NCBI GenBank assembly: GCA_902763885.1
Contig: CACWTU010000011.1
Location: forward strand, 1 to 64,000
Direction: 5' to 3'
Source: an uncultured Bacteroidales bacterium
Lineage (GTDB): Bacteria > Bacteroidota > Bacteroidia > Bacteroidales > Bacteroidaceae
DNA: 64,000 bases
Shown: in pieces, positions 27,719 to 36,803 of the stretch
How positions within the stretch are numbered: position 1 is the first letter of the stretch
Layout of the letters: each line of letters begins with the position of its first letter
Made by a program: the position numbers and the translations under genes
Notes under the pieces: generated by a model
Told to the model about the DNA's origin: nothing
Seen by the model: the letters and a program-made list of their open reading frames with translations, nothing else
The model's database searches: none

Positions 27719-28158
27719 TTTGAGCTGTCTTCAGAGTTAAGGTCAAGGTATTTAACTTCAATTCCTGCGCGTCGGAGCAGGTCAACACCGTCCGTGAGAC
27801 GGTACTGCTCTGTGTAAATGACGCGCTTTATGCCGGATTGGATGATCAGTTTGGCACATTCAATGCAGGGTGATGCGGTGACATACAGGGTGGCACCATC
27901 GCTGCTGTTTGATGAGCGTGCCAGTTTGGTTATGGCATTGGCCTCGGCATGAAGTACATACGGCTTGGAAACATTGTTTTCATCTTCACATATATTCTCA
28001 AATCCGGTGGGGGTACCGTTGTATCCGTCGGATATTATCATGTTATCTTTAACTACAAGAGCTCCTACCTTGCGGCGAACGCAGTAGGAGTTCTCTGCCC
28101 AGATAAGAGCCATTCTTGCGTATCGGCGGTCAAGTGCCGCTTTCTTTGCTTCATTCAT
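27715..28158 (-). CDS. dCMP/cytidine deaminase family protein (ComEB-like)
   Basis: 147 residues. The zinc site is complete: HAEANAI and PCIECAKLI. The first half (RRKVGALVVKDNMIISDGYNGTP) is typical of dCMP deaminases, which make dUMP for thymidylate. The ATG at 28158 follows the Crp-gene stop by 2 bases; a TTG at 28164 is less likely. Middle gene of a three-gene operon (Crp regulator, deaminase, protease). Confidence 0.9.
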   Translation of the reverse strand: MNEAKKAALDRRYARMALIWAENSYCVRRKVGALVVKDNMIISDGYNGTPTGFENICEDENNVSKPYVLHAEANAITKLARSSNSSDGATLYVTASPCIECAKLIIQSGIKRVIYTEQYRLTDGVDLLRRAGIEVKYLDLNSEDSSK

Positions 28159-28160
28159 AG

Positions 28161-28826
28161 TCAAACCAGATTTTCAAGTGCGGGAATGACAATTTCCTTT
28201 CGGCGCAGGGAGATGAGCCCTTCGGCATCAAGGGTGTTCAGTTCACGTGACACATTCAGCCTTGTGGCATCCATCAGGGTTGCCAGGTCATTCATTTTGA
28301 TTATGAGCTGTTTCTGTCCGTTCTGGATATCTGAGAGGCTTTTGATGAAACGTATGATACGTTCCCTCAGGTTCATGCCGTCAATACTCCAGATATGGCT
28401 GTCCAGCTGCTGCACGCGTCCGCTGAGTATGTTGAGCAGGTTCATACGGCAAATGTTGTACTTGCCCAGTTCCGTATAGATATACTGCTTGTCAACCATA
28501 AGGAAACTGCATGTGGTGGCAGCTGTGTAGGTGCGTTGATACAGACCGGCTCTACCGAACATGGAGTAGGGCTCAATGAGGAAGGGGGCCTCTATGCTTT
28601 CCTTAAAGGTAAAACGGCCGTCCATGCCGTCTCTTGAACTCTCTATGGTGCCGTTAATGAGAAAAGCCAGGCTCTTGCATCTGTCGCCTGCGCTGATTAT
28701 GGTGTTCCCGGATTCATATCGGATGAAATCCAGACGTATTTTCTGCAGCAGACTGTTGAAGTCAGTCTGGTTCATGCCTTGAAATAGAGGCAAACTGAGC
28801 AGGGTGTCATACATTGGAAGCTCCAT
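28161..28826 (-). CDS. Crp/Fnr-family transcription regulator
   Basis: 221 residues: an N-terminal cyclic-nucleotide-type beta-roll (about 10-125, GNTIISAGDRCKSLAFLINGTI) and a C-terminal winged helix (NDLATLMDATRLNVSRELNTL). The phosphate-binding residues of true CRP are not evident and no Fe-S cysteine cluster is seen, so the ligand is unknown. The TTG at 28844 lies inside the -7 box at 28842-28849, which makes ATG 28826 the start. First gene of the operon. Confidence 0.85.
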   Translation of the reverse strand: MELPMYDTLLSLPLFQGMNQTDFNSLLQKIRLDFIRYESGNTIISAGDRCKSLAFLINGTIESSRDGMDGRFTFKESIEAPFLIEPYSMFGRAGLYQRTYTAATTCSFLMVDKQYIYTELGKYNICRMNLLNILSGRVQQLDSHIWSIDGMNLRERIIRFIKSLSDIQNGQKQLIIKMNDLATLMDATRLNVSRELNTLDAEGLISLRRKEIVIPALENLV

Positions 28827-28841
28827 AATTTCAAATTCACG

Positions 28842-28849
28842 CAAAGTTA
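28842..28849 (-). promoter_or_regulatory. -7 promoter box for the Crp-family operon
   Basis: TAACTTTG on the minus strand, 15 bases before the ATG; it decides the start codon. Confidence 0.6.
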
Positions 28850-28868
28850 ATGTTTTTTTTTATGTAGG

Positions 28869-28901
28869 TTTGGAAATATTCCGCAGGAATCACTATTTTT
28901 G
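28869..28901 (+). promoter_or_regulatory. -33/-7 promoter for the NfeD-like/flotillin operon
   Basis: TTTG (28869-28872) and TATTTTTG (28894-28901) with 21 bases between them. Confidence 0.6.
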
Positions 28902-28950
28902 TAAAAACGGGTTCATCCCAAACATTAATTAACCAATAATTGTTTTAGCT

Positions 28951-29526
28951 ATGATGGATTTATTCAATTCTCTTGAACCTTTGCAGAAGTTTTTCTGGAT
29001 TATTGCACTTTGCGCATCGCTTGTGTTCCTCATCCAGACTATCATGACTTTTGTGGGATTGGGTACTGATGCCGATGTTGACGCCGGGCCAATGGACGGT
29101 TCCGTTGATTCCATGGAAGACGGTTCCCTGAGCGGAGTGTTCTCATTCCGGAACCTTATCAATTTCCTGTTGGGTTACGGCTGGGCCGGTGCCTTGCTTT
29201 TCAGCTCGATTGAAAAAGGATGGCTGTTGCAGGTCGTGGCTATTGCCGTGGGTTTGGCTTTTGTGCTTGCGTTCGTGTTCATGTTCCGTCAGGTCATGAA
29301 ACTTTCACATGACGGCAGTTTCAGGCTGCAGGAGGCTGTAGGCCTTAAGGCCGATGTATATCTGCGTATTCCCGCTGCCCGTTCCGGACGCGGCAAGGTG
29401 CAGGTGAGCGTGAAAGGCTCCGTGCATGAGGTGGACGCCATGACAGACCGCAATGATGAGATTGCTACTGGCGGACAGGTCAAGATCTTGAAGGTCCTTG
29501 GCGATGACTTGTTGCTGGTGGAATGA
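28951..29526 (+). CDS. NfeD-like membrane protein partnering the flotillin
   Basis: 191 residues: membrane helices at about 14-36, 68-85 and 90-112 and a C-terminal OB-fold-like part (about 125-191, AVGLKADVYLRIPAARSGRGKV) as in NfeD/YuaF proteins. NfeD-type genes sit beside flotillin genes in many bacteria and work with them. There are two possible ATG codons (28951 and 28954). Confidence 0.75.
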   Translation: MMDLFNSLEPLQKFFWIIALCASLVFLIQTIMTFVGLGTDADVDAGPMDGSVDSMEDGSLSGVFSFRNLINFLLGYGWAGALLFSSIEKGWLLQVVAIAVGLAFVLAFVFMFRQVMKLSHDGSFRLQEAVGLKADVYLRIPAARSGRGKVQVSVKGSVHEVDAMTDRNDEIATGGQVKILKVLGDDLLLVE

Positions 29527-29527
29527 T

Positions 29528-29557
29528 AAAAAATTGAAAATTGAAAATTGATAATTG
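29528..29557. repeat. 7-bp tandem repeat between NfeD-like and flotillin genes
   Basis: About three copies of GAAAATT; the same unit, opposite orientation, as at 493-527. It lies within the 67-base spacer of the operon. Confidence 0.75.
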
Positions 29558-29593
29558 AGGAGAGATAATTAACAACTTTAATACATTTAATAA

Positions 29594-30988
29594 ATGAACG
29601 GAAACAACATTTCAATTCTGGTAGTGATAGGAGTAGTCCTCCTTTTCATTCTGTTTGCAACAATTATCCGCAGGTACAGACGTTGCCCTTCGGACAAAAT
29701 TCTGGTAGTTTACGGTAAGACCGGTGGCGGCTCGGCCAAGTGTATCCACGGCGGCGGAAAGTTTGTATGGCCTGTAATCCAGGACTATGCTTATCTGAGC
29801 CTGACACCTATTTCAATAGATGCCAATCTGACAAACGCCCTGAGCCGTCAGAACATTCGCGTGGATGTACCCTGCCGTTTCACCGTAGGTATATCGACAG
29901 AGCCGGACAGCATGAACAACGCTGCCGAGCGTCTGCTTGGACTTTCCGCCGATGAGATTCAGGAACTGGCCCGTGATATCCTGTTCGGTCAGTTGCGTCT
30001 GGTTATCGCAACCATGTCAATCGAGGAGATCAACAGTGACCGTGACACTTTCCTGGAGAAGATTGCCAAGAACGTTGAGGTTGAACTTAAGAAGATAGGT
30101 CTGCGCCTTATCAACGTGAACGTGACCGATATCAAGGATGAGTCAGGATATATCCAGGCTTTAGGTAAGGAGGCTGCCGCCAAGGCCATCAACGAGGCTA
30201 AGGTTAGCGTGGCTGAGCAGGACAGAAACGGTGAGATAGGTAAGGCTGAGGCTGTTAAGGAGACCCGTATCCGTACATCACAGGCTAACGCCGTAGCCGT
30301 ACAGGGTGAAAACAACGCCAAGGTTGAGATTGCAAACTCAGATGCATTCCGTCGTGAGAAAGAGGCTGAGGCTAACCGTCTGGCTGTAACTGCTGAGAAG
30401 GTTCAGCAGGCTAAGGCGTTGCAGGATGCCTACATTGCAGAGCGTGACGCAGAAAATGCCCGTGCCGAGCGTGAGCGTTCAACCCAGCAGGCCAACATCC
30501 TGGTTGCCCAGCAGGTTGAGAAGGACCGTATCATCATAGCAGCTGAGGCTGAGGCTGAGAAACTGCGTGTAAGTGCCAAGGGTGAGGCTGATGCCATATT
30601 CGCCCGCATGGAAGCTGAGGCTAAGGGTTACTTTGAGATCCTGACCAAGCAGGCTGCCGGTTATGACAAGATGGTACAGGCTGCAGGCGGTGATGCCGCT
30701 AAGGCATTTATGCTGCTCATGTCAGAGAAGATGCCGGAACTTGTAAAGACTCAGGTAGAGGCTATCAAGGGTATCAAGTTTGACAACGTAACCGTTTGGG
30801 ATTCAGGCAACAGCGCCGACGGAAAGGGCTCTACCGCCAACTTCCTGAGCGGACTGCTCAAGTCTGTTCCTCCTATGTCTGACCTCTTCAACATGGCTGG
30901 TCTGAACCTGCCGGAGTACCTCGCCAAGAAGAAGGAAGATGCTCCCGCAGCCCAGGCTGAGGAGATTAAGGAAGACAAGAAAAAATAA
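29594..30988 (+). CDS. floA-like: Flotillin-family (SPFH) protein
   Basis: 464 residues: an N-terminal membrane segment (about 5-24), an SPFH/band-7 domain (about 30-205, with PCRFTVGISTEPDSMNNAAERLL), a long Glu/Ala-rich coiled coil (about 205-360, for example ANRLAVTAEKVQQAKAL) and a Gly/Pro tail. The layout is that of flotillins that organise membrane microdomains. Its partner is the NfeD-like gene just upstream. A terminator follows at 31011-31043. Confidence 0.88.
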   Translation: MNGNNISILVVIGVVLLFILFATIIRRYRRCPSDKILVVYGKTGGGSAKCIHGGGKFVWPVIQDYAYLSLTPISIDANLTNALSRQNIRVDVPCRFTVGISTEPDSMNNAAERLLGLSADEIQELARDILFGQLRLVIATMSIEEINSDRDTFLEKIAKNVEVELKKIGLRLINVNVTDIKDESGYIQALGKEAAAKAINEAKVSVAEQDRNGEIGKAEAVKETRIRTSQANAVAVQGENNAKVEIANSDAFRREKEAEANRLAVTAEKVQQAKALQDAYIAERDAENARAERERSTQQANILVAQQVEKDRIIIAAEAEAEKLRVSAKGEADAIFARMEAEAKGYFEILTKQAAGYDKMVQAAGGDAAKAFMLLMSEKMPELVKTQVEAIKGIKFDNVTVWDSGNSADGKGSTANFLSGLLKSVPPMSDLFNMAGLNLPEYLAKKKEDAPAAQAEEIKEDKKK

Positions 30989-31010
30989 GGCACGGTTTTC
31001 CGCCAACAGA

Positions 31011-31049
31011 AAATCGGGAGCGATATTTACCGCCCCCGATTTTTTTTCT
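31011..31049 (+). terminator. Terminator after the flotillin gene
   Basis: AAATCGGG plus GCG pair with CGC plus CCCGATTT around a short A/T loop, followed by a run of T. Confidence 0.85.
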
Positions 31050-31107
31050 GTTTCCTAAAGGTCAATTATACCTATTTGTGAGTATATATTGTTTTTGCGG
31101 AAAGCAT

Positions 31108-31115
31108 TAATTTTG
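31108..31115 (+). promoter_or_regulatory. -7 promoter box for the hemerythrin-LuxR regulator
   Basis: TAATTTTG, 29 bases before the ATG at 31145. The -33 element is weak. Confidence 0.5.
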
Positions 31116-31144
31116 CACTCAGTTAGACTTACTTGCGTAAAATT

Positions 31145-32095
31145 ATGGGTGTAAAAGCATCTGAGTATGTCCGTCAGGACAAGATGAGGGAACTGATTGA
31201 TGATAACAATCTGCTGCTTCTGGTTATCAGCCGGTTCGGAATACAGTTCGGATTCGGTGACAGTACCATAGAGGAGGTATGCCGTGAGAACGGTGTTGAC
31301 TGCTCTACATTCCTGGCTGTGGCAAACCTTATTGCCGGCAAGAACTACACGGGCTATAATGTTTCACTTCCTGCCATCATTGATTATCTTAAGCGGGCCC
31401 ATACATATTTCAGTGATTTTATTCTCCCTACCATCCGGCGAAAACTGATTGAGGCCATCAACTGCAATGACGTGAATGACGTGGCGTTCCTGATACTCAA
31501 ATTCTATGATGACTATACCGTTGAGGTGGAGAACCACATGAAATATGAGAACGATACCATATTCATGTATGTGGAGAAGTTACTGCATGGTCAACCTACC
31601 GGAAAGTTCAACATCTCCAAGTATTCAGTAAGTCATGACAATGGTTCTGAGAAGCTTAAGGAACTTAAGGATATTGTGATACGTCACTATCGTCAGCCCA
31701 ACAATGACCTTCTCAACTCTGCTCTTTATGACATCATAAACTGTGAGAATGACCTTATTTCACACAGCGAGATAGAGGAACGTCTCTTTGTTCCTGCCGT
31801 AATGAAACTTGAAAAGGCCGCCGTTGTAAGTAGTGAGCAGTTGCAGACAGGCGCACCCGAGTACGGAAGCAGCAGTCTGGCGTTGATAAGTGACCGTGAG
31901 AAAGACATAATAAGATGTGTAGCCAAGGGTATGTCAAATAAGGAGATTGCCGATAAACTGTTCCTTTCAATACACACCGTTACCACTCATCGCCGCAACA
32001 TTTCCGCCAAACTCCAGATCCATTCACCTGCCGGCCTTACCATCTATGCCATAATCAACAATCTGATTGATATAGCTGAGGTCAATCTGCAGTAA
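31145..32095 (+). CDS. Hemerythrin-like domain fused to a LuxR-type HTH regulator
   Basis: 316 residues. The N-terminal about 220 residues look like a YtfE/ScdA (RIC)-type diiron protein: RAHTYFSDFILP, VENHMKYENDTIF, SVSHDNGSEK and LISHSEIEERLFVP supply the expected His/Glu ligands. The C-terminal 70 residues are a LuxR HTH (LISDREKDIIRCVAKGMSNKEIADKLF, SIHTVTTHRRNI). It could sense oxygen, nitric oxide or iron and control transcription; target genes are unknown. The ATG at 31145 is used; a TTG at 31133 is less likely. Confidence 0.8.
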   Translation: MGVKASEYVRQDKMRELIDDNNLLLLVISRFGIQFGFGDSTIEEVCRENGVDCSTFLAVANLIAGKNYTGYNVSLPAIIDYLKRAHTYFSDFILPTIRRKLIEAINCNDVNDVAFLILKFYDDYTVEVENHMKYENDTIFMYVEKLLHGQPTGKFNISKYSVSHDNGSEKLKELKDIVIRHYRQPNNDLLNSALYDIINCENDLISHSEIEERLFVPAVMKLEKAAVVSSEQLQTGAPEYGSSSLALISDREKDIIRCVAKGMSNKEIADKLFLSIHTVTTHRRNISAKLQIHSPAGLTIYAIINNLIDIAEVNLQ

Positions 32096-32103
32096 TTATT
32101 AGA

Positions 32104-33543
32104 CTATACCGATAGACGTTCCAGCAATTCCAGCAGGACTGTCCAGATATCATTGACGGTTGATAGCTCTACCCGTTCACTTGTGGAGTGGGGCTCCATT
32201 ATGCGTGGGCCTATGCTGGCTATCTGAATGCCCGGATAGTGCTGCACAAAGAATCCTGCTTCAAGCACAAAGTGCATGGCCACCATTCGCGGACGCCAGC
32301 CAAGCACATCCCGGAAAGTGTCGCTCACCATTTTCAGGAAGGCTGACTGCTGGTCTTCCTGCCAGGCGGGAGCCCGCATCGCAACTTCCGTTTGTGCGCC
32401 GGCATCGGTAAATATATCGGCTATCTCCTTGGCCAACTCATCCATCTCTTTGTCTATGAAGCTGCGCGTATGGGTGGAGATGAGGATGTGGTCCTGTTCT
32501 GTCACTATGCGTCCTACATTGTTTGATGTCTCCACTGTGTCTTTCATCACATCACTCATCTTGACTACGCCTTGCGGAATCTGCTCCAAGCTGTTCATCA
32601 GCGCCTCAAAGGCATAAGTGGGGATAATGGTATCAAGTCTTTCACATTTCTCAATGGTGCATGTAATGTCAGGATCTTGCTGATATTCTTCATGTAGCCA
32701 TTCATTTATCATATCCTGCTGCATCTTGACGAACTCACTTGCCTCACCTGATGGTACGCATATTACTATCTCGGCCCTTGAGGCGATAGAGGCATTGGCT
32801 TCACCCACATTTATGGAGGCAACATCAAAGTCATACTCGTTGTAGATGGCTGCCAGTATGGCCCACATGGCAATGACGGCACTGCATCGGCCCTTGTTTA
32901 TGTCAACGCCCGAATGACCGCCCAATCCTCCCTCAAAACGGATCCTGTACCACCGACGCTTGCCGCCGGGGGCAGGCAGGCGTTTCATGGGGATGCGATG
33001 AAACTGCAGGCATGCTCCTGCTGCACCGGTAGTGATGGTGTCATAATCCTCTGAGTCAAGGTTTATGACCTTACGCCCTTTCAGAAAGTCACGGCTTAAC
33101 TGTGATGCACCCGACATGCCGTCCTCCTCATTGGTAGTGGTGATGACCTCTAAGGCTGGGTGCACTATGCTGTCATCTTCAAGCACGGCAAGAGCCATAG
33201 AGAGCCCGATTCCGTTATCCGCTCCAAGTGAGGTGTCCCGAGCTTTCATCCATCCGTTATCCACATAAGCCTCAATAGGGGTGGTCAAAGGATCACTCAT
33301 CCCTACGCATACCATATCCATATGGTTGAGCAGAACAATCGGTTCGGCCCCCTTATGACCGGGAGAGGCTGGCTTGCGTATCACTACACAATTCTCTTTG
33401 TCTCTCTCATACTCCAGATGCAGCCGCTCTGCAAATCTGCAGAGATAGTCTGCCACCTGCTGTTCATGATGTGACGGACGCGGTATCCGGTTCAACTCAC
33501 GGAAGATGCTGAAAACTCTCTCTGATGAAGGATGTATAGCCAT
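32104..33543 (-). CDS. pepD: Aminoacyl-histidine dipeptidase (PepD, M20 family)
   Basis: 479 residues. The M20 metal ligands are seen in LLNHMDMVCV, SLGADNGIGLSMALAV, TTNEEDGMSGA and LDSEDYD, and the lid region GLGGHSGVDINKGR is typical of PepD. It cleaves dipeptides such as carnosine-type aminoacyl-histidine. It is the last gene of the porin-imelysin-cytochrome run, only 3 bases after ccsA, although its function looks unrelated. Confidence 0.9.
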   Translation of the reverse strand: MAIHPSSERVFSIFRELNRIPRPSHHEQQVADYLCRFAERLHLEYERDKENCVVIRKPASPGHKGAEPIVLLNHMDMVCVGMSDPLTTPIEAYVDNGWMKARDTSLGADNGIGLSMALAVLEDDSIVHPALEVITTTNEEDGMSGASQLSRDFLKGRKVINLDSEDYDTITTGAAGACLQFHRIPMKRLPAPGGKRRWYRIRFEGGLGGHSGVDINKGRCSAVIAMWAILAAIYNEYDFDVASINVGEANASIASRAEIVICVPSGEASEFVKMQQDMINEWLHEEYQQDPDITCTIEKCERLDTIIPTYAFEALMNSLEQIPQGVVKMSDVMKDTVETSNNVGRIVTEQDHILISTHTRSFIDKEMDELAKEIADIFTDAGAQTEVAMRAPAWQEDQQSAFLKMVSDTFRDVLGWRPRMVAMHFVLEAGFFVQHYPGIQIASIGPRIMEPHSTSERVELSTVNDIWTVLLELLERLSV

Positions 33544-33546
33544 ATT

Positions 33547-34362
33547 TTAAGCGTATGAGTGCATGCCACCCAATATGAGGTTCACGCCAAAGTAGGTGAT
33601 AAGCACTGTCAGGAAGGCGGCAATGGCGTAGGCGTGGAAGAACCGTGGGCGGGCAAAACGTGATATCGTACCGGAGTGCAACATGAATGCATATACCAGC
33701 ATCGTAATCAATGCCCAGGTCTCCTTAGGATCCCATGACCAGTAACTGCCCCATGATATGTTGGCCCATACAGCCCCTATGAATGTTCCTATGGTCAGGA
33801 TAAAGACGGCGGGGTAGAGTATGGTAAGGCTTATGTCACGCAACATTGATTGTGAGTTCCCATTCTTTTGTATCAATCCCATGATTCCTATCAGTGCCGT
33901 AAGGCCGAACAGGGTGTATGATACCATCATGCAGAGTACATGCACTCCCAGCAACGGTGAGTTGAGCACCGGAGCCAGGTTCTGGGCCTCAGGGTCAGCA
34001 AATGAGAGTGATGCCACCAGCATTGTGAATCCGGCCAGTATGAATCCTACCGGCTGTATTATGGGCAGACTCTTACGCATGGCAGTCATGGCTATAGTGG
34101 TGAGCCAGGCCATGAGCATCATGACTGAGTATGTTCCTACCAAAGGCATGTGTCCCGATATGTACCAGTGCAGTCCCAATACCAAAGTCAGATAGCAAAA
34201 CAGTACTATGGTGAGCACCTGCATAGTGACCTTGACAGGCTTTGAGAATCCGCGTCCGTGAGCCATCAGTATCCCGCTTATGATAAAGAAGATGATGCCC
34301 AATGTTATGGATGCCATAAACGGCACCATGGGGCGGCATATGGCGTTATAAAGTGCTTCCAT
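33547..34362 (-). CDS. Cytochrome c biogenesis protein, CcsA/CcmC type
   Basis: 271 residues with about eight membrane helices and the tryptophan-rich haem-handling motif WGSYWSWDPKETWALI. With ResB it exports haem and attaches it to apocytochromes. The frame overlaps the upstream ResB gene by 17 bases; the internal Met at 34329 could be the real start. It probably serves the di-haem protein encoded two genes upstream. Confidence 0.85.
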   Translation of the reverse strand: MEALYNAICRPMVPFMASITLGIIFFIISGILMAHGRGFSKPVKVTMQVLTIVLFCYLTLVLGLHWYISGHMPLVGTYSVMMLMAWLTTIAMTAMRKSLPIIQPVGFILAGFTMLVASLSFADPEAQNLAPVLNSPLLGVHVLCMMVSYTLFGLTALIGIMGLIQKNGNSQSMLRDISLTILYPAVFILTIGTFIGAVWANISWGSYWSWDPKETWALITMLVYAFMLHSGTISRFARPRFFHAYAIAAFLTVLITYFGVNLILGGMHSYA

Positions 34363-35059
34363 GTGATTTCAGTCTTTTTAAAGCGGTTCGGAAACCGGAG
34401 TTCTTCTGGAAGAAAAATCCGGCTAATGACAGTAAAAGCAGAATGTAACCAGTATAGGTTACTCCAACTCCCCAAGGATCATGGCTTACAGCCAGCACGC
34501 TGCCGTGAAGGTCATCATCATAGCTTGACTGATAGAACCGGTATCCATCATATTTGAGAATATTGTTCATGGATATGGTGTACTCGGTTTCTGTATCAGT
34601 ACGGCTGTCTTTCAACACTATTCTGCTGATGTAATCAGACGGGTCATGTGAACCGGGGTAGTACTCAATCTTGAATTCCTTCAACTGCAGTGAGAAAGGC
34701 AGTTTCTGGCGTAATCCTTCATCGGAGGCCCATTGGTTGGTGGTAAGCCCTCGGCGGAGTTCCATTATGCCGCTCTTGCCTGAGAGCATCGTGATGAGTG
34801 CACCTGCCAGTATCAGGACAAATGATATGTGCAGCATGAATGTGGCGGGCTTACGTATGGTGCCGCGCCGTATCAAGATCCATACTCCGGATATGGCTGT
34901 CACGGCCCAGAATGCTATGAATACGGGGCTGTGATAGACAATACTTAATGCCCTGTCTGTGCCATGAAGCCGTTCAATAACGGTAGCGGCCGCCATCATG
35001 AGAATGACGGCTGCCGCTGTACCGAAAGATATGTATTTAAGTATCTTGTCTGTTTTCAC
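34346..35059 (-). CDS. ResB-like cytochrome c biogenesis protein
   Basis: 237 residues, short for ResB. Three N-terminal membrane helices, a periplasmic segment (SGIMELRRGLTTNQWASDEG ... YDGYRFYQSSYDDDLHGSVL) and one more helix at the C-terminus. The motif FYQSSYDDD and the AVSHDPWGVGVTYTGY segment match ResB. It pairs with the CcsA-type protein. Confidence 0.75.
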   Translation of the reverse strand: MKTDKILKYISFGTAAAVILMMAAATVIERLHGTDRALSIVYHSPVFIAFWAVTAISGVWILIRRGTIRKPATFMLHISFVLILAGALITMLSGKSGIMELRRGLTTNQWASDEGLRQKLPFSLQLKEFKIEYYPGSHDPSDYISRIVLKDSRTDTETEYTISMNNILKYDGYRFYQSSYDDDLHGSVLAVSHDPWGVGVTYTGYILLLLSLAGFFFQKNSGFRTALKRLKSHGSTL

Positions 35060-35081
35060 ATTGCAAATAAATTCTTCAAAT

Positions 35082-36797
35082 TTAGATAGAATTTATGAAT
35101 TCCACAACCGCGTCACGTTCCTCCTTGGTTAGGTTGTAAAAATTCTTAGTACACCAGAAAGCATCACTCCTCTTGTCGTATCCGTGCCACATAATAGCCT
35201 CAATGACATTACGTGCACGATTGTCATGCAGACGGTCTTCGGCTCCGGTATTCTCACGTGATAATCCGCGCCCCCAAAGCGGAGTGGTGCGGCACCAGCT
35301 TCCGTGTATGCCGTTTATCATATACAGACGATGCTGAATCATGTCGGTATAAGGATATATGGTCTGCTCCTTATATTGCGGCAGTTCCTTATCGGCATAT
35401 ACGGCCGGCTTCCAATAATTGTCCTCCTTGGTCTTCCATGAGGCACGGTGACAGCTGGCGCAACCGATGCGGTTGAACACCTCCTTACCTTTCTGTACCT
35501 CCTCACGATTCAGGTTACGGGCACGTGGAATGGAAAGGCCGCGGTGCCAAACCATGAAGTTGTAGTACTGGTCATCACTCATCTCAGGGGTGAAGTTATG
35601 CCATGAGTTGTCAAACTGGTTGGTGCTGGGATCAAGCAGATGCAGTACAGCGTCTTTAATACCTTCATCAGTACCGTCAGCATAATATGGTGATGTGGGG
35701 TCGGCCTTGATGGCGGCTATGACCTGTGCATTCTCTGACATTGCCTTGGCCCATGCTGCTGTGGTGTACAGTTTCGGACGGTCGCTGCGGCTCACATTGG
35801 TGATGTTCCAAATGGCGTTTGCGCCGGCTCCGTCCTGCAATGATGCACGTGTCATGGCGTATGTGAAACGCTTGAGCAGTTGGGTTCCGGCAGGTGCAGG
35901 AGTGCCGTCGGCAAACTGTCCGTCGGCCAGAGTATACCAGGCTGTGGCAGCAAAGTCATTTTTATCCTTATCCCAGAAAGCCGGGTTGAGCTCTGCACGG
36001 TGAGCTGCCTCATAACGATATTGCTCACGTATGCTGTCCTGCGGTATTGCATCAAGCAGACCTGAACCAATGATGCCGATGGTTGATTCCAGACGGAAAG
36101 CCACTGCACCTGTCTGATAAGGGGTAGGGCTGGTGTTGAAGGCTGACTCCGGAATGTTTACCTCAGGATAAATCAGGCTGTACTCTTCACCGTCGGGGAA
36201 CTGCATGGGCAATCCGCTCTCCATCTCGGTCACGTTTTTCCATTGGATATCGATCTGTTCCTCATCAATAGGAGGCAGGAACGGATATGTAGCCTTGGTC
36301 TGCGGCATACCGGTTACTTCACTTACATACGGACCGTCATCACTGTTCTGAACATCTACGGGATGATAGATAACCAGCAGATAACCGTTACCGAACTCGG
36401 CACGATACTGATACTGACGTTTTCCATGACCATAACCCGGATGACAATCCAGACATGATGAGCGTACGTAAGCCGGACCCAGTCCCTTGAACGGAGCTGT
36501 AGAGGTGGTATATTTACGCTCAAACGCAGCTTCTCCAAGATTGAAGGCGGTCATCAGTCCCTGCTGTTCTACAGAGGGAGTCTCATCCTCGTAGCATCCG
36601 GCGGTAACATTGTCGGTTGTTCCCAACTGGCCCCCCGGATACCACTCATCGGCACTGAAGTTGCCTACTGCCAGACCCACGTACTTGGCATCGGGCTCCC
36701 TATTATTTACACTCTCCTTAAAACCGCTATTGCCGTCGGTACATCCGACGGCAACGGCAAGCCCTAAAAGGGCTATTCCAAATCCTTTTATTTGCAT
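35082..36797 (-). CDS. Di-haem cytochrome lipoprotein (DUF1111 / thiol-oxidoreductase-like)
   Basis: 571 residues with a lipobox (AVGCT). Two CxxCH haem motifs are visible: SSCLDCHPGYG and IGCASCHRASW. In other bacteria DUF1111-type proteins accompany imelysins in iron-responsive loci. It needs the ResB/CcsA pair encoded just downstream for haem attachment. Gap to imelysin is 6 bases. Confidence 0.85.
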   Translation of the reverse strand: MQIKGFGIALLGLAVAVGCTDGNSGFKESVNNREPDAKYVGLAVGNFSADEWYPGGQLGTTDNVTAGCYEDETPSVEQQGLMTAFNLGEAAFERKYTTSTAPFKGLGPAYVRSSCLDCHPGYGHGKRQYQYRAEFGNGYLLVIYHPVDVQNSDDGPYVSEVTGMPQTKATYPFLPPIDEEQIDIQWKNVTEMESGLPMQFPDGEEYSLIYPEVNIPESAFNTSPTPYQTGAVAFRLESTIGIIGSGLLDAIPQDSIREQYRYEAAHRAELNPAFWDKDKNDFAATAWYTLADGQFADGTPAPAGTQLLKRFTYAMTRASLQDGAGANAIWNITNVSRSDRPKLYTTAAWAKAMSENAQVIAAIKADPTSPYYADGTDEGIKDAVLHLLDPSTNQFDNSWHNFTPEMSDDQYYNFMVWHRGLSIPRARNLNREEVQKGKEVFNRIGCASCHRASWKTKEDNYWKPAVYADKELPQYKEQTIYPYTDMIQHRLYMINGIHGSWCRTTPLWGRGLSRENTGAEDRLHDNRARNVIEAIMWHGYDKRSDAFWCTKNFYNLTKEERDAVVEFINSI

Positions 36798-36803
36798 ATC
36801 ATA

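Noticed and set aside
28827-28844. TTG start at 28844 for the Crp-family gene
   Set aside because: It lies inside the TAACTTTG -7 box, so the mRNA cannot contain it; ATG 28826 is used.
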